A stretch of DNA of 5,870 bases from Bacteroidales bacterium UBA4417 (GCA_002389705.1 DGQJ01000409.1:4803-10672), one strand, 5' to 3'; counted from the stretch's first letter, positions 1-5,870 are shown. Notes: generated from the sequence alone by a model not told the origin. Translations and numbers: made by a program.

Positions 1-815
1 TCATCGGGTTTGCCCAGTTTGTTGTACTTATTGCGGGCAATGTTATGATAGGGGAGCAGGTGAACTTCTTTTTTTTCGCCTGCCAGGTCCGAAATAAAAC
101 GGGCCGTTTGCTCTATATTTTCATCGGTATCATTCACCCCACCAACCAATGGAATCCTGATCATGATATGGGCCCCGGTTGCGGCCAGCACTTTCAGGTT
201 TTCGAGTATTCGTTCGTTACCGGCTTGTATCCACTCCCTGTGCAACCCCGAATTCATCATTTTTAAATCGTAAAGAAACAGATCGGTATGTTTGGCTACC
301 TCCAAGAGTGTTTCTGTACTTACATTTCCTGCGGTATCCACCGCCCTGTGGATATGCCTTTTGCCACATTCAATAAGCAATTCAAGCAGCATCTTGCTGT
401 GTGTCAGCGGTTCGCCTCCCGAAAAAGTTACACCGCCTCCCGATTGGTCGAAAAATATCCTGTCTTTTTCAATGATGTCCATCACAGCGGAAACTGACAT
501 GGTTTTGCCCGACATTTCAATAGCCAGCGTTGGACAAACGTCAGCGCATTTTCCGCAGACGGTGCACAGTCCGGTATCTGTAACAATGCCTTCGGCTGTC
601 AGCGTTAAGGCATTTTCAGGACACGTTTCCACACAAGTTCCACAGCCGATACATTTGGCAGGTGAATACATCTTCTCGACTTTGGGCGAAATACTCTCAG
701 GATTATGACACCAGGCACAATGCAGGTTGCAGCCTTTAAAAAATACTACGGTACGTATTCCGGGACCATCATTAATGGCATAATGTTTTATATCGAAAAT
801 AAGGCTTTGGGACAT
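1..815 (-). CDS. Glycyl-radical enzyme activating protein (radical SAM), 3'-truncated by window edge
   Basis: This gene encodes a radical-SAM activase that would use S-adenosylmethionine to install the glycyl radical on the neighbouring dehydratase. The frame opens with ATG at 815 and stays open for 271 codons to the window edge, so the C-terminus is missing; the family usually has about 300 residues. Visible motifs are the N-terminal IxDGPGIRT segment (residues 14-22), the radical-SAM cluster motif CNLHCAWC (Cys29, Cys33, Cys36; CxxxCxxC), and two ferredoxin-type 4Fe-4S motifs, CIGCGTCVETCP (Cys55-65) and CTVCGKCADVCP (Cys84-94). FSGGEP (131-136) is the SAM-binding GGEP motif, and it is followed by VDTAGN and YDLKMMN. 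The two-ferredoxin insert is typical of activases of dehydratase-type glycyl radical enzymes and absent from PflA. The gene follows the enzyme gene on the same strand after 215 bp. I see no promoter-like TAnnTTTG in the gap, so co-transcription is likely. By context it would be the HypE partner of HypD. Confidence 0.93.
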   Translation of the reverse strand, partial: MSQSLIFDIKHYAINDGPGIRTVVFFKGCNLHCAWCHNPESISPKVEKMYSPAKCIGCGTCVETCPENALTLTAEGIVTDTGLCTVCGKCADVCPTLAIEMSGKTMSVSAVMDIIEKDRIFFDQSGGGVTFSGGEPLTHSKMLLELLIECGKRHIHRAVDTAGNVSTETLLEVAKHTDLFLYDLKMMNSGLHREWIQAGNERILENLKVLAATGAHIMIRIPLVGGVNDTDENIEQTARFISDLAGEKKEVHLLPYHNIARNKYNKLGKPD

Positions 816-820
816 TGAGA

Positions 821-834
821 GTTGTAAGTTGTAA
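821..834. repeat. Tandem heptamer GTTGTAA x2
   Basis: Two adjacent perfect copies of GTTGTAA (TTACAAC on the minus strand) end 5 nt upstream of the activase ATG. They lie in the 5' untranslated region of that gene. No function can be assigned; they may be a simple-sequence remnant. Confidence 0.6.
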
Positions 835-865
835 GGTATAAGAGGATATTGTTTTATAACCCTAT

Positions 866-898
866 AACCCTGACAGGGTTCGAAACCCTGTCAGGGTT
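866..898. repeat. Palindrome pair 1 (AACCCTGWCAGGGTT, two units)
   Basis: Two 15-bp units, AACCCTGACAGGGTT (866-880) and AACCCTGTCAGGGTT (884-898), are separated by CGA. Each unit is a palindrome around its central base, and the two are exact reverse complements of each other. The pair can therefore fold as two small hairpins or as one 15-bp perfect stem with a 3-nt loop. There is no U-run after either arm on the coding strand, so it does not look like a standard intrinsic terminator. It lies 51 nt upstream of the activase start. Confidence 0.9.
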
Positions 899-939
899 AG
901 GTTTAACAAGGTTCAATAATTGTTCTTCGTTTGATTTTC

Positions 940-954
940 AACCCTGTCAGGGCT
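940..954. repeat. Single palindrome unit, degenerate
   Basis: AACCCTGTCAGGGCT is one unit of the same 15-bp palindrome with a single mismatch (GGCT instead of GGTT). It stands alone between the two pairs and has no reverse-complement partner beside it. It may be a half of a decayed pair. Confidence 0.85.
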
Positions 955-990
955 AGTTTAAAACCAGGAATGAATTATTCTTGTTGGTTT

Positions 991-1023
991 AACCCTGACA
1001 GGGTTTTTAACCCTGTCAGGGTT
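991..1023. repeat. Palindrome pair 2 (AACCCTGWCAGGGTT, two units)
   Basis: AACCCTGACAGGGTT (991-1005) and AACCCTGTCAGGGTT (1009-1023) are separated by TTT. The order and spacing are the same as in pair 1, with an unrelated 3-nt loop sequence. The pair starts 7 nt after the dehydratase stop codon in the direction of transcription. In the transcript it could form a 15-bp hairpin directly 3' of the dehydratase reading frame, where it might protect the upstream mRNA or reduce read-through into the activase gene. Confidence 0.9.
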
Positions 1024-1030
1024 GTTAATA

Positions 1031-3493
1031 CTAAAACGAATCATTCTCGGTACGTTCAATCACTTCCTGTTGCAGGTCGGCATTCATATCGTTGAAATAA
1101 TCGCTGTAACCGGCCATACGAACCAGCAGGTCCTTATAATCCTCGGGGCAGGCCTGTGCCGCGTACAAGGTAGCAGTATCAACAATATTAAACTGTACAT
1201 GATGACCACCCATGGTAAAATAACTCCGGATCAGCTGACCGAGCTTTTTGATGTCCTCTTCCTTTCGCATCATGCTAGGCAGGAAACGCTGGTTCAGCAA
1301 GGTGCCGCCGGATTTTACATGATCAAGTTTTGTGAGCGATTTTACCACTGCCGATGGCCCGTGTGTGTCGGCGCCATGTGAAGGTGAGGTGCCGTCGGAA
1401 ATGGATTTTCCTGCAAGCCGTCCATTGGGCGTTGCACCCATCACTTTACCGAAATACACATGGCAGGTGGTTGAAAGCATATTCAGATGATACTTGCCTC
1501 CGGGCTTAATGTTGGGTTTGCCGTCGATAGTATCAAACAGGTCGTTATATACTTTTACTGCAATTGAATCAGCGTAGTCATCATCATTTCCAAAAAATGG
1601 AGTACGGTTGATGATGGTCTGCCGTAGCAGTTCTTCTCCTTCAAAATTGTTCAGCACTGCTTTCAGAACCCTGTCCATGCTGAACGATTTATTCTCGAAT
1701 ACATGTTTCTTCAATGCCGCCAGGCTATCGGTAACCGTTCCCAATCCGCAGCATTGTATATAGCTGGTGTTGTATCGCGGTCCGCCATCATAATAGTCTT
1801 TTCCTTTGCTGATGCAGTCTTCAATAACCACCGACAGGAACGGGGCAGGGGCATATTTTGCAAACATGCGGTCGATGTAATTGCTTACCCGCATTTTCTG
1901 ATCAACCACAAATTGCAGCTGCTTCAAAAATGCTTCGTAAAGTTCTTCGTACGATTTAAAATCGCGCGGATCACCGGTTTGTATCCCAACCTTTTTGCCT
2001 GTCACCGGGTTTAAGCCGTTGTTCAGGGTAACTTCAAGTATTTTAGGAACATTCAGGTAGCCTGTGAGCAGGTATGCCTCCTTGCCAAAGGCGCCGACTT
2101 CAATACAGCCGCTGCAACCTCCTTCGCGGGCGTCCTGCAGCGATTTTCCCTGGCGCAGCATCTCGAGAATGTATATGTCGGGATTAAACACTGATGGGTA
2201 ACCGTGACCCTGGCGGATTACATGCGCCGCAGCATGCAGGAACTTATCCGGAGTTTTTGCGCTGATATGTACAGAATTACCTGGTTGCAAAATATGCAGT
2301 TCCTCTACCACTTCGAGCATAATGTACGATACCTCGCTGGTGCCATCGGTGCCTTCGCCGGTAACACCGCCGATGTTAATATTTGTAAAATCGTTGTAAG
2401 TACCGCTTTCTCGGGCGGTGATTCCTACTTTGGGAGGTGCAGGATGATTGTTTACTTTTATCCAGAAACACGAAATCAGTTCTTTGGCCTGGTCGCGGGT
2501 AAGGGTGCCTTCTGCGATTTCCCTGTAATAAAAGGGAGCGAGGTGCTGGTCGAAATGACCGGGGTTCATGGCATCCCATCCATTCAGCTCGGTGATGGTG
2601 CCCAGGTGCACGAACCAATACATTTGTATTGCTTCCCAAAGGTTACTCGGTGCATGGGCAGGCACACGGCGGCATACTTCAGCTATTTTTAACAATTCAG
2701 CAGCGCGCTGTGGATCTTTCTCAACAGCAGCAAGTTCAGTAGCCAGTTCGGCATGGCGTTCGGCAAAAACAATGACTGCATCGCACGAAATATCCATGGC
2801 TTTCCACTGTTCGGCTTTATCAGTAGCTTCGGCATCGTTCAGGTAATCGAGCGAAGCCAGGTTGGCTGCAATTTCCTTTTTGAAATCGAGCATGCCTTTT
2901 TTATAAATTTTGCCATCCAGTGCGGTATGTCCCGGAGCGCGCTGTTCCATAAACTCGGTGAAAAGCCCGGCTTCGTATGCGGCACGCCATTCGTCGGGCA
3001 CATGGTTAAAAATACGCTCGCGCTGGGTTTTGCCCTGCCAGTAAGGAATTACTTCTTTTTCGTAGGTATCAATGTCCTGCTGGCTGATGGTATAGCGTTG
3101 CATTTCGCGGGTGTTCAACACATGGAAATCCTCCACACTGTGGCAGGTTAACTCGGGGAAAGTTGGCACACACTTGGGCTTTGGGCCGCGTTCGCCAACA
3201 ATCAGTTCACCTTCGCCAATATATATGTTTTTCTTTTTGCAATGATCCAGGAAATTCAATGCGCGAAGTACAGGCACCGAATATTTGCCATAGTTTTCCT
3301 TGTAAAAAGCGGTTTCGTGCAGGGCTCTTTCAATGGAAAGTGAGGGCTGGGTTTCAACGCTTAATTTGCGCAGTTTCTGTATGCGTTCGTTCATGCCCGG
3401 GCCAATTTTATTTGGTTTAGGCTCATAAAAATTGCCTTCGGCTGTTGCCGGTCGCTCGGGTACTGCACTATGTGGTATTATTTTTTCGAACAT
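1031..3493 (-). CDS. hypD: Trans-4-hydroxy-L-proline dehydratase-like glycyl radical enzyme
   Basis: This is a complete glycyl radical enzyme of 820 residues with a pyruvate formate-lyase-type barrel and a C-terminal radical domain. HypD dehydrates trans-4-hydroxy-L-proline to (S)-1-pyrroline-5-carboxylate under anoxic conditions. The thiyl-radical loop SGCIEVG gives Cys463 with Glu465, and the glycyl-radical loop RMAGYSD gives Gly795, 26 residues from the C-terminus. Against Clostridioides difficile HypD as I remember it, the pocket residues F152, H160, D278, S334, D339, F340, C434, E436 and Y450 are all present at a constant offset of +29: F181, H189, D307, S363, D368, F369, C463, E465 and Y479. 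ATG 3493 is chosen because the 28 residues from the earlier in-frame ATG (3577) look unlike the family. Even so, about 30 residues precede the usual HypD N-terminus, and Met34 (3394) is a possible later start. HplG-type C-N cleavage of hydroxyproline is the main alternative. Confidence 0.85.
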   Translation of the reverse strand: MFEKIIPHSAVPERPATAEGNFYEPKPNKIGPGMNERIQKLRKLSVETQPSLSIERALHETAFYKENYGKYSVPVLRALNFLDHCKKKNIYIGEGELIVGERGPKPKCVPTFPELTCHSVEDFHVLNTREMQRYTISQQDIDTYEKEVIPYWQGKTQRERIFNHVPDEWRAAYEAGLFTEFMEQRAPGHTALDGKIYKKGMLDFKKEIAANLASLDYLNDAEATDKAEQWKAMDISCDAVIVFAERHAELATELAAVEKDPQRAAELLKIAEVCRRVPAHAPSNLWEAIQMYWFVHLGTITELNGWDAMNPGHFDQHLAPFYYREIAEGTLTRDQAKELISCFWIKVNNHPAPPKVGITARESGTYNDFTNINIGGVTGEGTDGTSEVSYIMLEVVEELHILQPGNSVHISAKTPDKFLHAAAHVIRQGHGYPSVFNPDIYILEMLRQGKSLQDAREGGCSGCIEVGAFGKEAYLLTGYLNVPKILEVTLNNGLNPVTGKKVGIQTGDPRDFKSYEELYEAFLKQLQFVVDQKMRVSNYIDRMFAKYAPAPFLSVVIEDCISKGKDYYDGGPRYNTSYIQCCGLGTVTDSLAALKKHVFENKSFSMDRVLKAVLNNFEGEELLRQTIINRTPFFGNDDDYADSIAVKVYNDLFDTIDGKPNIKPGGKYHLNMLSTTCHVYFGKVMGATPNGRLAGKSISDGTSPSHGADTHGPSAVVKSLTKLDHVKSGGTLLNQRFLPSMMRKEEDIKKLGQLIRSYFTMGGHHVQFNIVDTATLYAAQACPEDYKDLLVRMAGYSDYFNDMNADLQQEVIERTENDSF

Positions 3494-3723
3494 GGTAATT
3501 GCTTTATAGTCTTGTTTTTGGGAAATGCGTTTGCAGGCAGGCTTTATGCCCGTGATTGAAATCATGGAGCATATCATGTATCATAAAAGGGAGGCAACGC
3601 TTAATTGTAGAACATCAGGCACTCGAACAAGCGTCTGTATGTTTTTACCAGGGTAGGAATGTAGACTGTGTTTTCCATGGGTCCTGTGTCACGAACCAGT
3701 AACGTGAAGTTTTTACTGCATTA
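3494..3723 (-). other. Long 5' leader of the dehydratase gene
   Basis: This is the stretch between the candidate promoter and the dehydratase ATG. If transcription starts about 5-7 nt after the TACTTTTG box, the leader is about 225 nt, long for a simple metabolic gene. It contains one short ORF (described separately), a short GGC-ATAAA-GCC hairpin near 3541-3551, and two imperfect copies of a 12-mer (ATGATACATGAT and ATGCTCCATGAT) near 3560-3583. I recognise no riboswitch class. The last bases before the ATG (AAAGCAATTACC) contain no Shine-Dalgarno motif, as is usual in Bacteroidota. Confidence 0.45.
3601..3678 (-). CDS. Possible 25-residue leader ORF upstream of the dehydratase
   Basis: An ATG at 3678 opens a 25-codon frame ending in TAA at 3601-3603. 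It starts about 40 nt inside the predicted transcript and ends 107 nt before the dehydratase ATG. The peptide begins MENTVYIPTLVK and ends FECLMFYN. It has no signal peptide, no obvious transmembrane segment and only one proline, so it does not resemble a proline-sensing attenuator peptide. The frame is open upstream as far as a TAA at 3721-3723, so it could also be the tail of a decayed gene. I do not recognise it. The support is only position and length, and chance is a real possibility. Confidence 0.25.
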   Translation of the reverse strand: MENTVYIPTLVKTYRRLFECLMFYN

Positions 3724-3754
3724 CAAAAGTATAATAAATAAATGTGATAACGAA
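3724..3754 (-). promoter_or_regulatory. Candidate Bacteroidota-type promoter for the dehydratase-activase unit
   Basis: On the minus strand TTCG (3754-3751), 19 nt, then TACTTTTG (3731-3724) closely matches the Bacteroidota housekeeping promoter: TTTG at about -33, a spacer of about 19 nt, and TAnnTTTG at about -7. The -7 box matches at every fixed position and the -33 box has one mismatch. The surrounding sequence is strongly A/T rich. It is the best such match I found in the gap and points toward the dehydratase gene. Confidence 0.6.
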
Positions 3755-3767
3755 TGCTTTACGTTAT
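3747..3767. promoter_or_regulatory. Inverted repeat overlapping the promoter (possible operator)
   Basis: ATAACG (3747-3752) and CGTTAT (3762-3767) form a perfect 6-bp inverted repeat with a 9-bp centre. The 21-bp site covers the predicted -33 element and extends just upstream, a position where a dimeric regulator could act. The repeat does not match the CRP (TGTGA-N6-TCACA) or FNR (TTGAT-N4-ATCAA) consensus. The regulator is unknown and the site is inferred only from symmetry and position. Confidence 0.4.
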
Positions 3768-3792
3768 TTATAGATTTTCTAAATTATTCTTT

Positions 3793-3873
3793 ATGGCATT
3801 ACTGGTATTGGCCTGCATACTGTTGGCCGGCTATTTGGTGGGCCTGTGCAAAATCTATTTCTGGCTGGTTTAG
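3793..3873 (+). CDS. Possible 26-residue hydrophobic (single membrane segment) peptide
   Basis: An ATG at 3793 opens a 26-codon frame ending in TAG at 3871-3873. The peptide runs MALLVLACILLAG, then YLVGLCKIYFWLV. It is almost wholly hydrophobic with a single lysine, enough for one membrane-spanning helix. The stretch is richer in G and C than the A/T-rich flanks on both sides, as a coding segment would be, and its codons (GCC, GGC, CTG, TTG, ATC) resemble those of the large genes. It lies divergent to the dehydratase promoter and convergent with the outer-membrane protein gene. The upstream TAGATTTT (3771-3778) is only a weak -7-like match. Its size recalls KdpF-type or other single-helix subunits, but no partner gene is present, and I cannot assign a family. 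Confidence 0.35.
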   Translation: MALLVLACILLAGYLVGLCKIYFWLV

Positions 3874-3962
3874 TTTTTTTTCAGAATGCGACGTCTTAAT
3901 GCGCAACCACGTTTATCAACTATTCAAAGGATCAGGATTTTTAATATATTTTGCATTCTTGT
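3874..3962. other. A/T-rich 3' flank of the outer-membrane protein gene with a spaced inverted repeat
   Basis: This short gap follows the outer-membrane protein stop codon. It contains a T8 tract (3874-3881) and a 7-bp inverted repeat, AGAATGC (3883-3889) and GCATTCT (3953-3959), whose arms are 63 nt apart. On the transcribed minus strand the far arm is followed by an A-run rather than a U-run, so it is not a standard intrinsic terminator. I see no other gene in it. Confidence 0.4.
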
Positions 3963-5870
3963 TTAATTCGAAATCCGGTTCAGATCATCATCGATGGCAG
4001 ATTTTCTCTTTTTGGCGGTTTTGTTTTTCTGGTTGCCGAAATTATAAGTTGCATTTATCCCGAAGCGCTGGTTGTCGAAGGTAATAACTCCATCCACCTG
4101 TTTGCCGCCGTAATTGCTTGTATAATGAAAGTCGCTGCGTGTCCTGAATATATCGCTGCCGGTGGCCTGGAGCAACAGTTTTTTATCAAGGAAATCTTTC
4201 TTGATCCCAAAATTAACTGCATACCCTCCTTTAACATTCACGGTTCCTCCCCATATCCAAGGGCTGGTGTAAAAATAGGTGAGTTCCATGGTGATTTTCC
4301 CCGGCAAATTCAGGCTGTTCTGTATCCGGAAATTGTAAATGTTGGCTTTCAGGTCAATTACCGTGTTGCCGGTAGTGCCGTTAAATGAAGAATAGTTGTA
4401 CACTAGAAAAGTCGTAAACTCCCACCATTTCACAACCCTGAGCGGATAGCTGACCGACAGGCCGTTATTGATGGCTCTCTGCAGGTTACGTGGTGAAAGT
4501 ATGTTGCCGGCACCATCCGTGATTTCGAAAACGTTGGCAAAAAAGTCCTTGGTAACGCTAAAAGTGTTCGAAATCACCAGTTTGCGGTTAAATGAATAGG
4601 TGAGCTGGTAATTTGTAATGTAATTCGGATTCAGGAAGGGATTGCCTTTCCATGCCGACAACTCGCTGGTCCTTGATTCGAACGGATTGAGATCCTGGTA
4701 ATTGGGCCGGGTTATCCGTCGCCCGATGCTTGCACTGATCACGCTTTTTTTCTTGTCATCGTAAGCTATGCTTACATTGGGAAACAAATCAGTGTAGTTC
4801 CGGGGTACTTCGCTGTCCTTGGTCGGAATAACACTTTCGAGGCGTCCCAGCGATGAAGTGCTTTCCATGCGAAGGCCCGCATTTACGGTGATCTTTTCAT
4901 TGAGTTTAGCATTCACTATAAAGTAGAGTGCTGCTACCTTTTCGAGGTAATCGAAATTATTACTGCGCGTGGTATCTAAGGTTGGAATCTCGTCTTCAAT
5001 ATTATAAAATGCAAGCTGGTTGCCGGTTGAGATATACGAATATTTGGTGCCTGCTGATAAGGTAAATTTCCTGAAACGCTTTTCGTAATCAACCATCACC
5101 GACCAAATATCAATCTGCGTTGCGGCATTGTAAGTATTGGTTACCGATCGCAGGAGTGTATCGCCGGCAGTATTGTAATATTCATTAGGTTGGTAGGTGT
5201 TTTTGGAACTCAAAAACTTACCAAAGCTAAAATCGGATGAAAGATTGGAAGTACTGTCGATTGTATACCGGTAGTTGAAGTTGAAATTATAATTCTCGCT
5301 CGGTATTTCATCCAACACCCTTGCTATCAGTATTTCACCGTTACTTGAATTCACCGAATCGTATATGCCGTTTATGCTGTTCAGCTCCTGGTTGCTGCGG
5401 TTAATAAATGCCCTTCCATCCATGCTTACTGATTGCTTCGCATTTATGGTATAATCCAATCCCCCCGAAAAGTTGTACGATTTCCGGTGGAACTGGCTTT
5501 TTGAATCTTTATCAATCAGGAACTCGTTTTGATAGGATGACTCTTTAATGTTTGTAAGAAACTTATCATCGGAATAGTTAATTGTCGAGAATACGTTGAT
5601 TTTACTGCTACTGTAATTCAGCGTAGTGCCAATACTGGCCCTGGGGAGTTCACCCTTCGAATAACTCCCTATGGCATTGCCGTTAAAACCTGAACTTACA
5701 TTCTTTTTCAGTTTTATATTGATGATTCCGCCGGTGCCTTCGGCATCATACTTCGACGATGGATTGGTGATGATTTCAATGGATTCGATATTGTCGGAGC
5801 GTATGCTTTCCAGGAAATTCGTGAGGTCTTTTCCCGAAAGCCGCGAAGGCCTTCCGTTGATAAAAATCTG
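3963..5870 (-). CDS. Outer-membrane beta-barrel / TonB-dependent receptor-like protein, 5'-truncated by window edge
   Basis: This is the C-terminal 635 residues of an outer-membrane protein of the OMP_b-brl_3 type, which is common in Bacteroidota and resembles TonB-dependent receptors. The frame is open to the window edge. An apparent start at 5459 is an internal TTG, because 137 in-frame codons precede it. Visible residues 1-57 are the end of a TonB plug domain, with FINGRPSRLSG, an IESIEIITNP strand and SSKYDAEGTGGIINIKL. The rest is a barrel of alternating amphipathic strands. RRITRPNYQDLNPF (about 384-397) is characteristic of this family. The protein ends in a basic, then acidic tail (KKRKSAIDDDLNRISN) after the last strand, also usual for the family. 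Full members have about 750-850 residues with a signal peptide and a carboxypeptidase-regulatory-like domain in front. The substrate is unknown; no SusD-like gene is visible. A 469-bp gap with its own promoter separates it from the dehydratase. Confidence 0.9.
   Translation of the reverse strand, partial: QIFINGRPSRLSGKDLTNFLESIRSDNIESIEIITNPSSKYDAEGTGGIINIKLKKNVSSGFNGNAIGSYSKGELPRASIGTTLNYSSSKINVFSTINYSDDKFLTNIKESSYQNEFLIDKDSKSQFHRKSYNFSGGLDYTINAKQSVSMDGRAFINRSNQELNSINGIYDSVNSSNGEILIARVLDEIPSENYNFNFNYRYTIDSTSNLSSDFSFGKFLSSKNTYQPNEYYNTAGDTLLRSVTNTYNAATQIDIWSVMVDYEKRFRKFTLSAGTKYSYISTGNQLAFYNIEDEIPTLDTTRSNNFDYLEKVAALYFIVNAKLNEKITVNAGLRMESTSSLGRLESVIPTKDSEVPRNYTDLFPNVSIAYDDKKKSVISASIGRRITRPNYQDLNPFESRTSELSAWKGNPFLNPNYITNYQLTYSFNRKLVISNTFSVTKDFFANVFEITDGAGNILSPRNLQRAINNGLSVSYPLRVVKWWEFTTFLVYNYSSFNGTTGNTVIDLKANIYNFRIQNSLNLPGKITMELTYFYTSPWIWGGTVNVKGGYAVNFGIKKDFLDKKLLLQATGSDIFRTRSDFHYTSNYGGKQVDGVITFDNQRFGINATYNFGNQKNKTAKKRKSAIDDDLNRISN

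Noticed and set aside
45..708. Several plus-strand ORFs opposite the activase gene
   Set aside because: They run antisense to a frame with strong radical-SAM and ferredoxin motifs, overlap one another in different frames, and show no recognisable domains.
866..1023. CRISPR array
   Set aside because: The repeats are 15-bp self-palindromes with 3-nt or irregular gaps, not 24-40 bp repeats with uniform spacers, and no cas gene is visible.
866..1023. Intrinsic transcription terminators
   Set aside because: The hairpins have no U-run on the minus-strand transcript, and a full stop here would separate the activase from its only visible promoter.
1022..3420. Plus-strand ORFs and one alternative minus-strand ORF within the dehydratase gene
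   Set aside because: All are shadows of the 820-codon enzyme frame, whose motifs run continuously from end to end; none shows a family signature of its own.
1031..3493. Pyruvate formate-lyase or choline trimethylamine-lyase
   Set aside because: Pyruvate formate-lyase has two adjacent catalytic cysteines (CC) in the thiyl loop, while this loop is GCIE. The pocket residues and spacing fit HypD better than CutC.
3494..3723. Known riboswitch in the dehydratase leader
   Set aside because: I could not find the conserved core of any familiar class; only small, weak hairpins are visible.
3668..4388. Plus-strand ORFs of 138 and 145 codons at the end of the outer-membrane protein gene
   Set aside because: They extend antisense into the last barrel strands of the receptor gene, and the first is out of frame with the more convincing 26-codon hydrophobic ORF. 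Their composition looks like antisense translation.
5457..5459. TTG as the start of the outer-membrane protein
   Set aside because: The same frame continues upstream for 137 codons to the window edge and encodes a TonB plug segment, so this TTG is an internal leucine codon.

Overview
The window looks like chromosomal DNA of a member of the Bacteroidota, probably an anaerobe. Three things suggest this: an outer-membrane beta-barrel / TonB-plug protein of the type abundant in that phylum, a promoter-like site matching the Bacteroidota consensus (TTTG, about 19 nt, TAnnTTTG), and gene starts preceded by A/T-rich sequence without a Shine-Dalgarno motif. The oxygen-sensitive glycyl radical enzyme suggests anaerobic life. 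All three large genes lie on the minus strand.

Read in the direction of transcription (right to left), the layout is as follows. (1) 5870-3963 holds the 3' part of an outer-membrane beta-barrel receptor whose N-terminus lies outside the window. (2) 3962-3494 is a gene-poor stretch of about 470 bp. It has a candidate promoter with an overlapping 21-bp inverted repeat, a leader of about 225 nt containing a possible 25-codon ORF, and, on the plus strand, a possible 26-residue hydrophobic peptide. (3) 3493-1031 is a complete glycyl radical enzyme of 820 residues, best matched to trans-4-hydroxy-L-proline dehydratase (HypD). (4) 1030-816 is a 215-bp gap holding five copies of a 15-bp palindrome (AACCCTGWCAGGGTT). 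(5) 815-1 is the radical-SAM activating enzyme, cut by the window edge near its C-terminus.

The functional unit is the enzyme and its activase. The activase would use S-adenosylmethionine and its iron-sulfur clusters to place a radical on Gly795. The radical would pass to Cys463, and the enzyme would dehydrate hydroxyproline to pyrroline-5-carboxylate, which ProC normally reduces to proline. No proC is visible here. The outer-membrane protein appears to be a separate transcription unit, and nothing in the sequence ties it to hydroxyproline use.

I see no clearly new large system. The points most worth a second look are the paired palindromes inside the dehydratase-activase unit, the extra cysteines around the enzyme's active-site loop, the promoter with an overlapping inverted repeat, and the two very small ORFs upstream of the enzyme.
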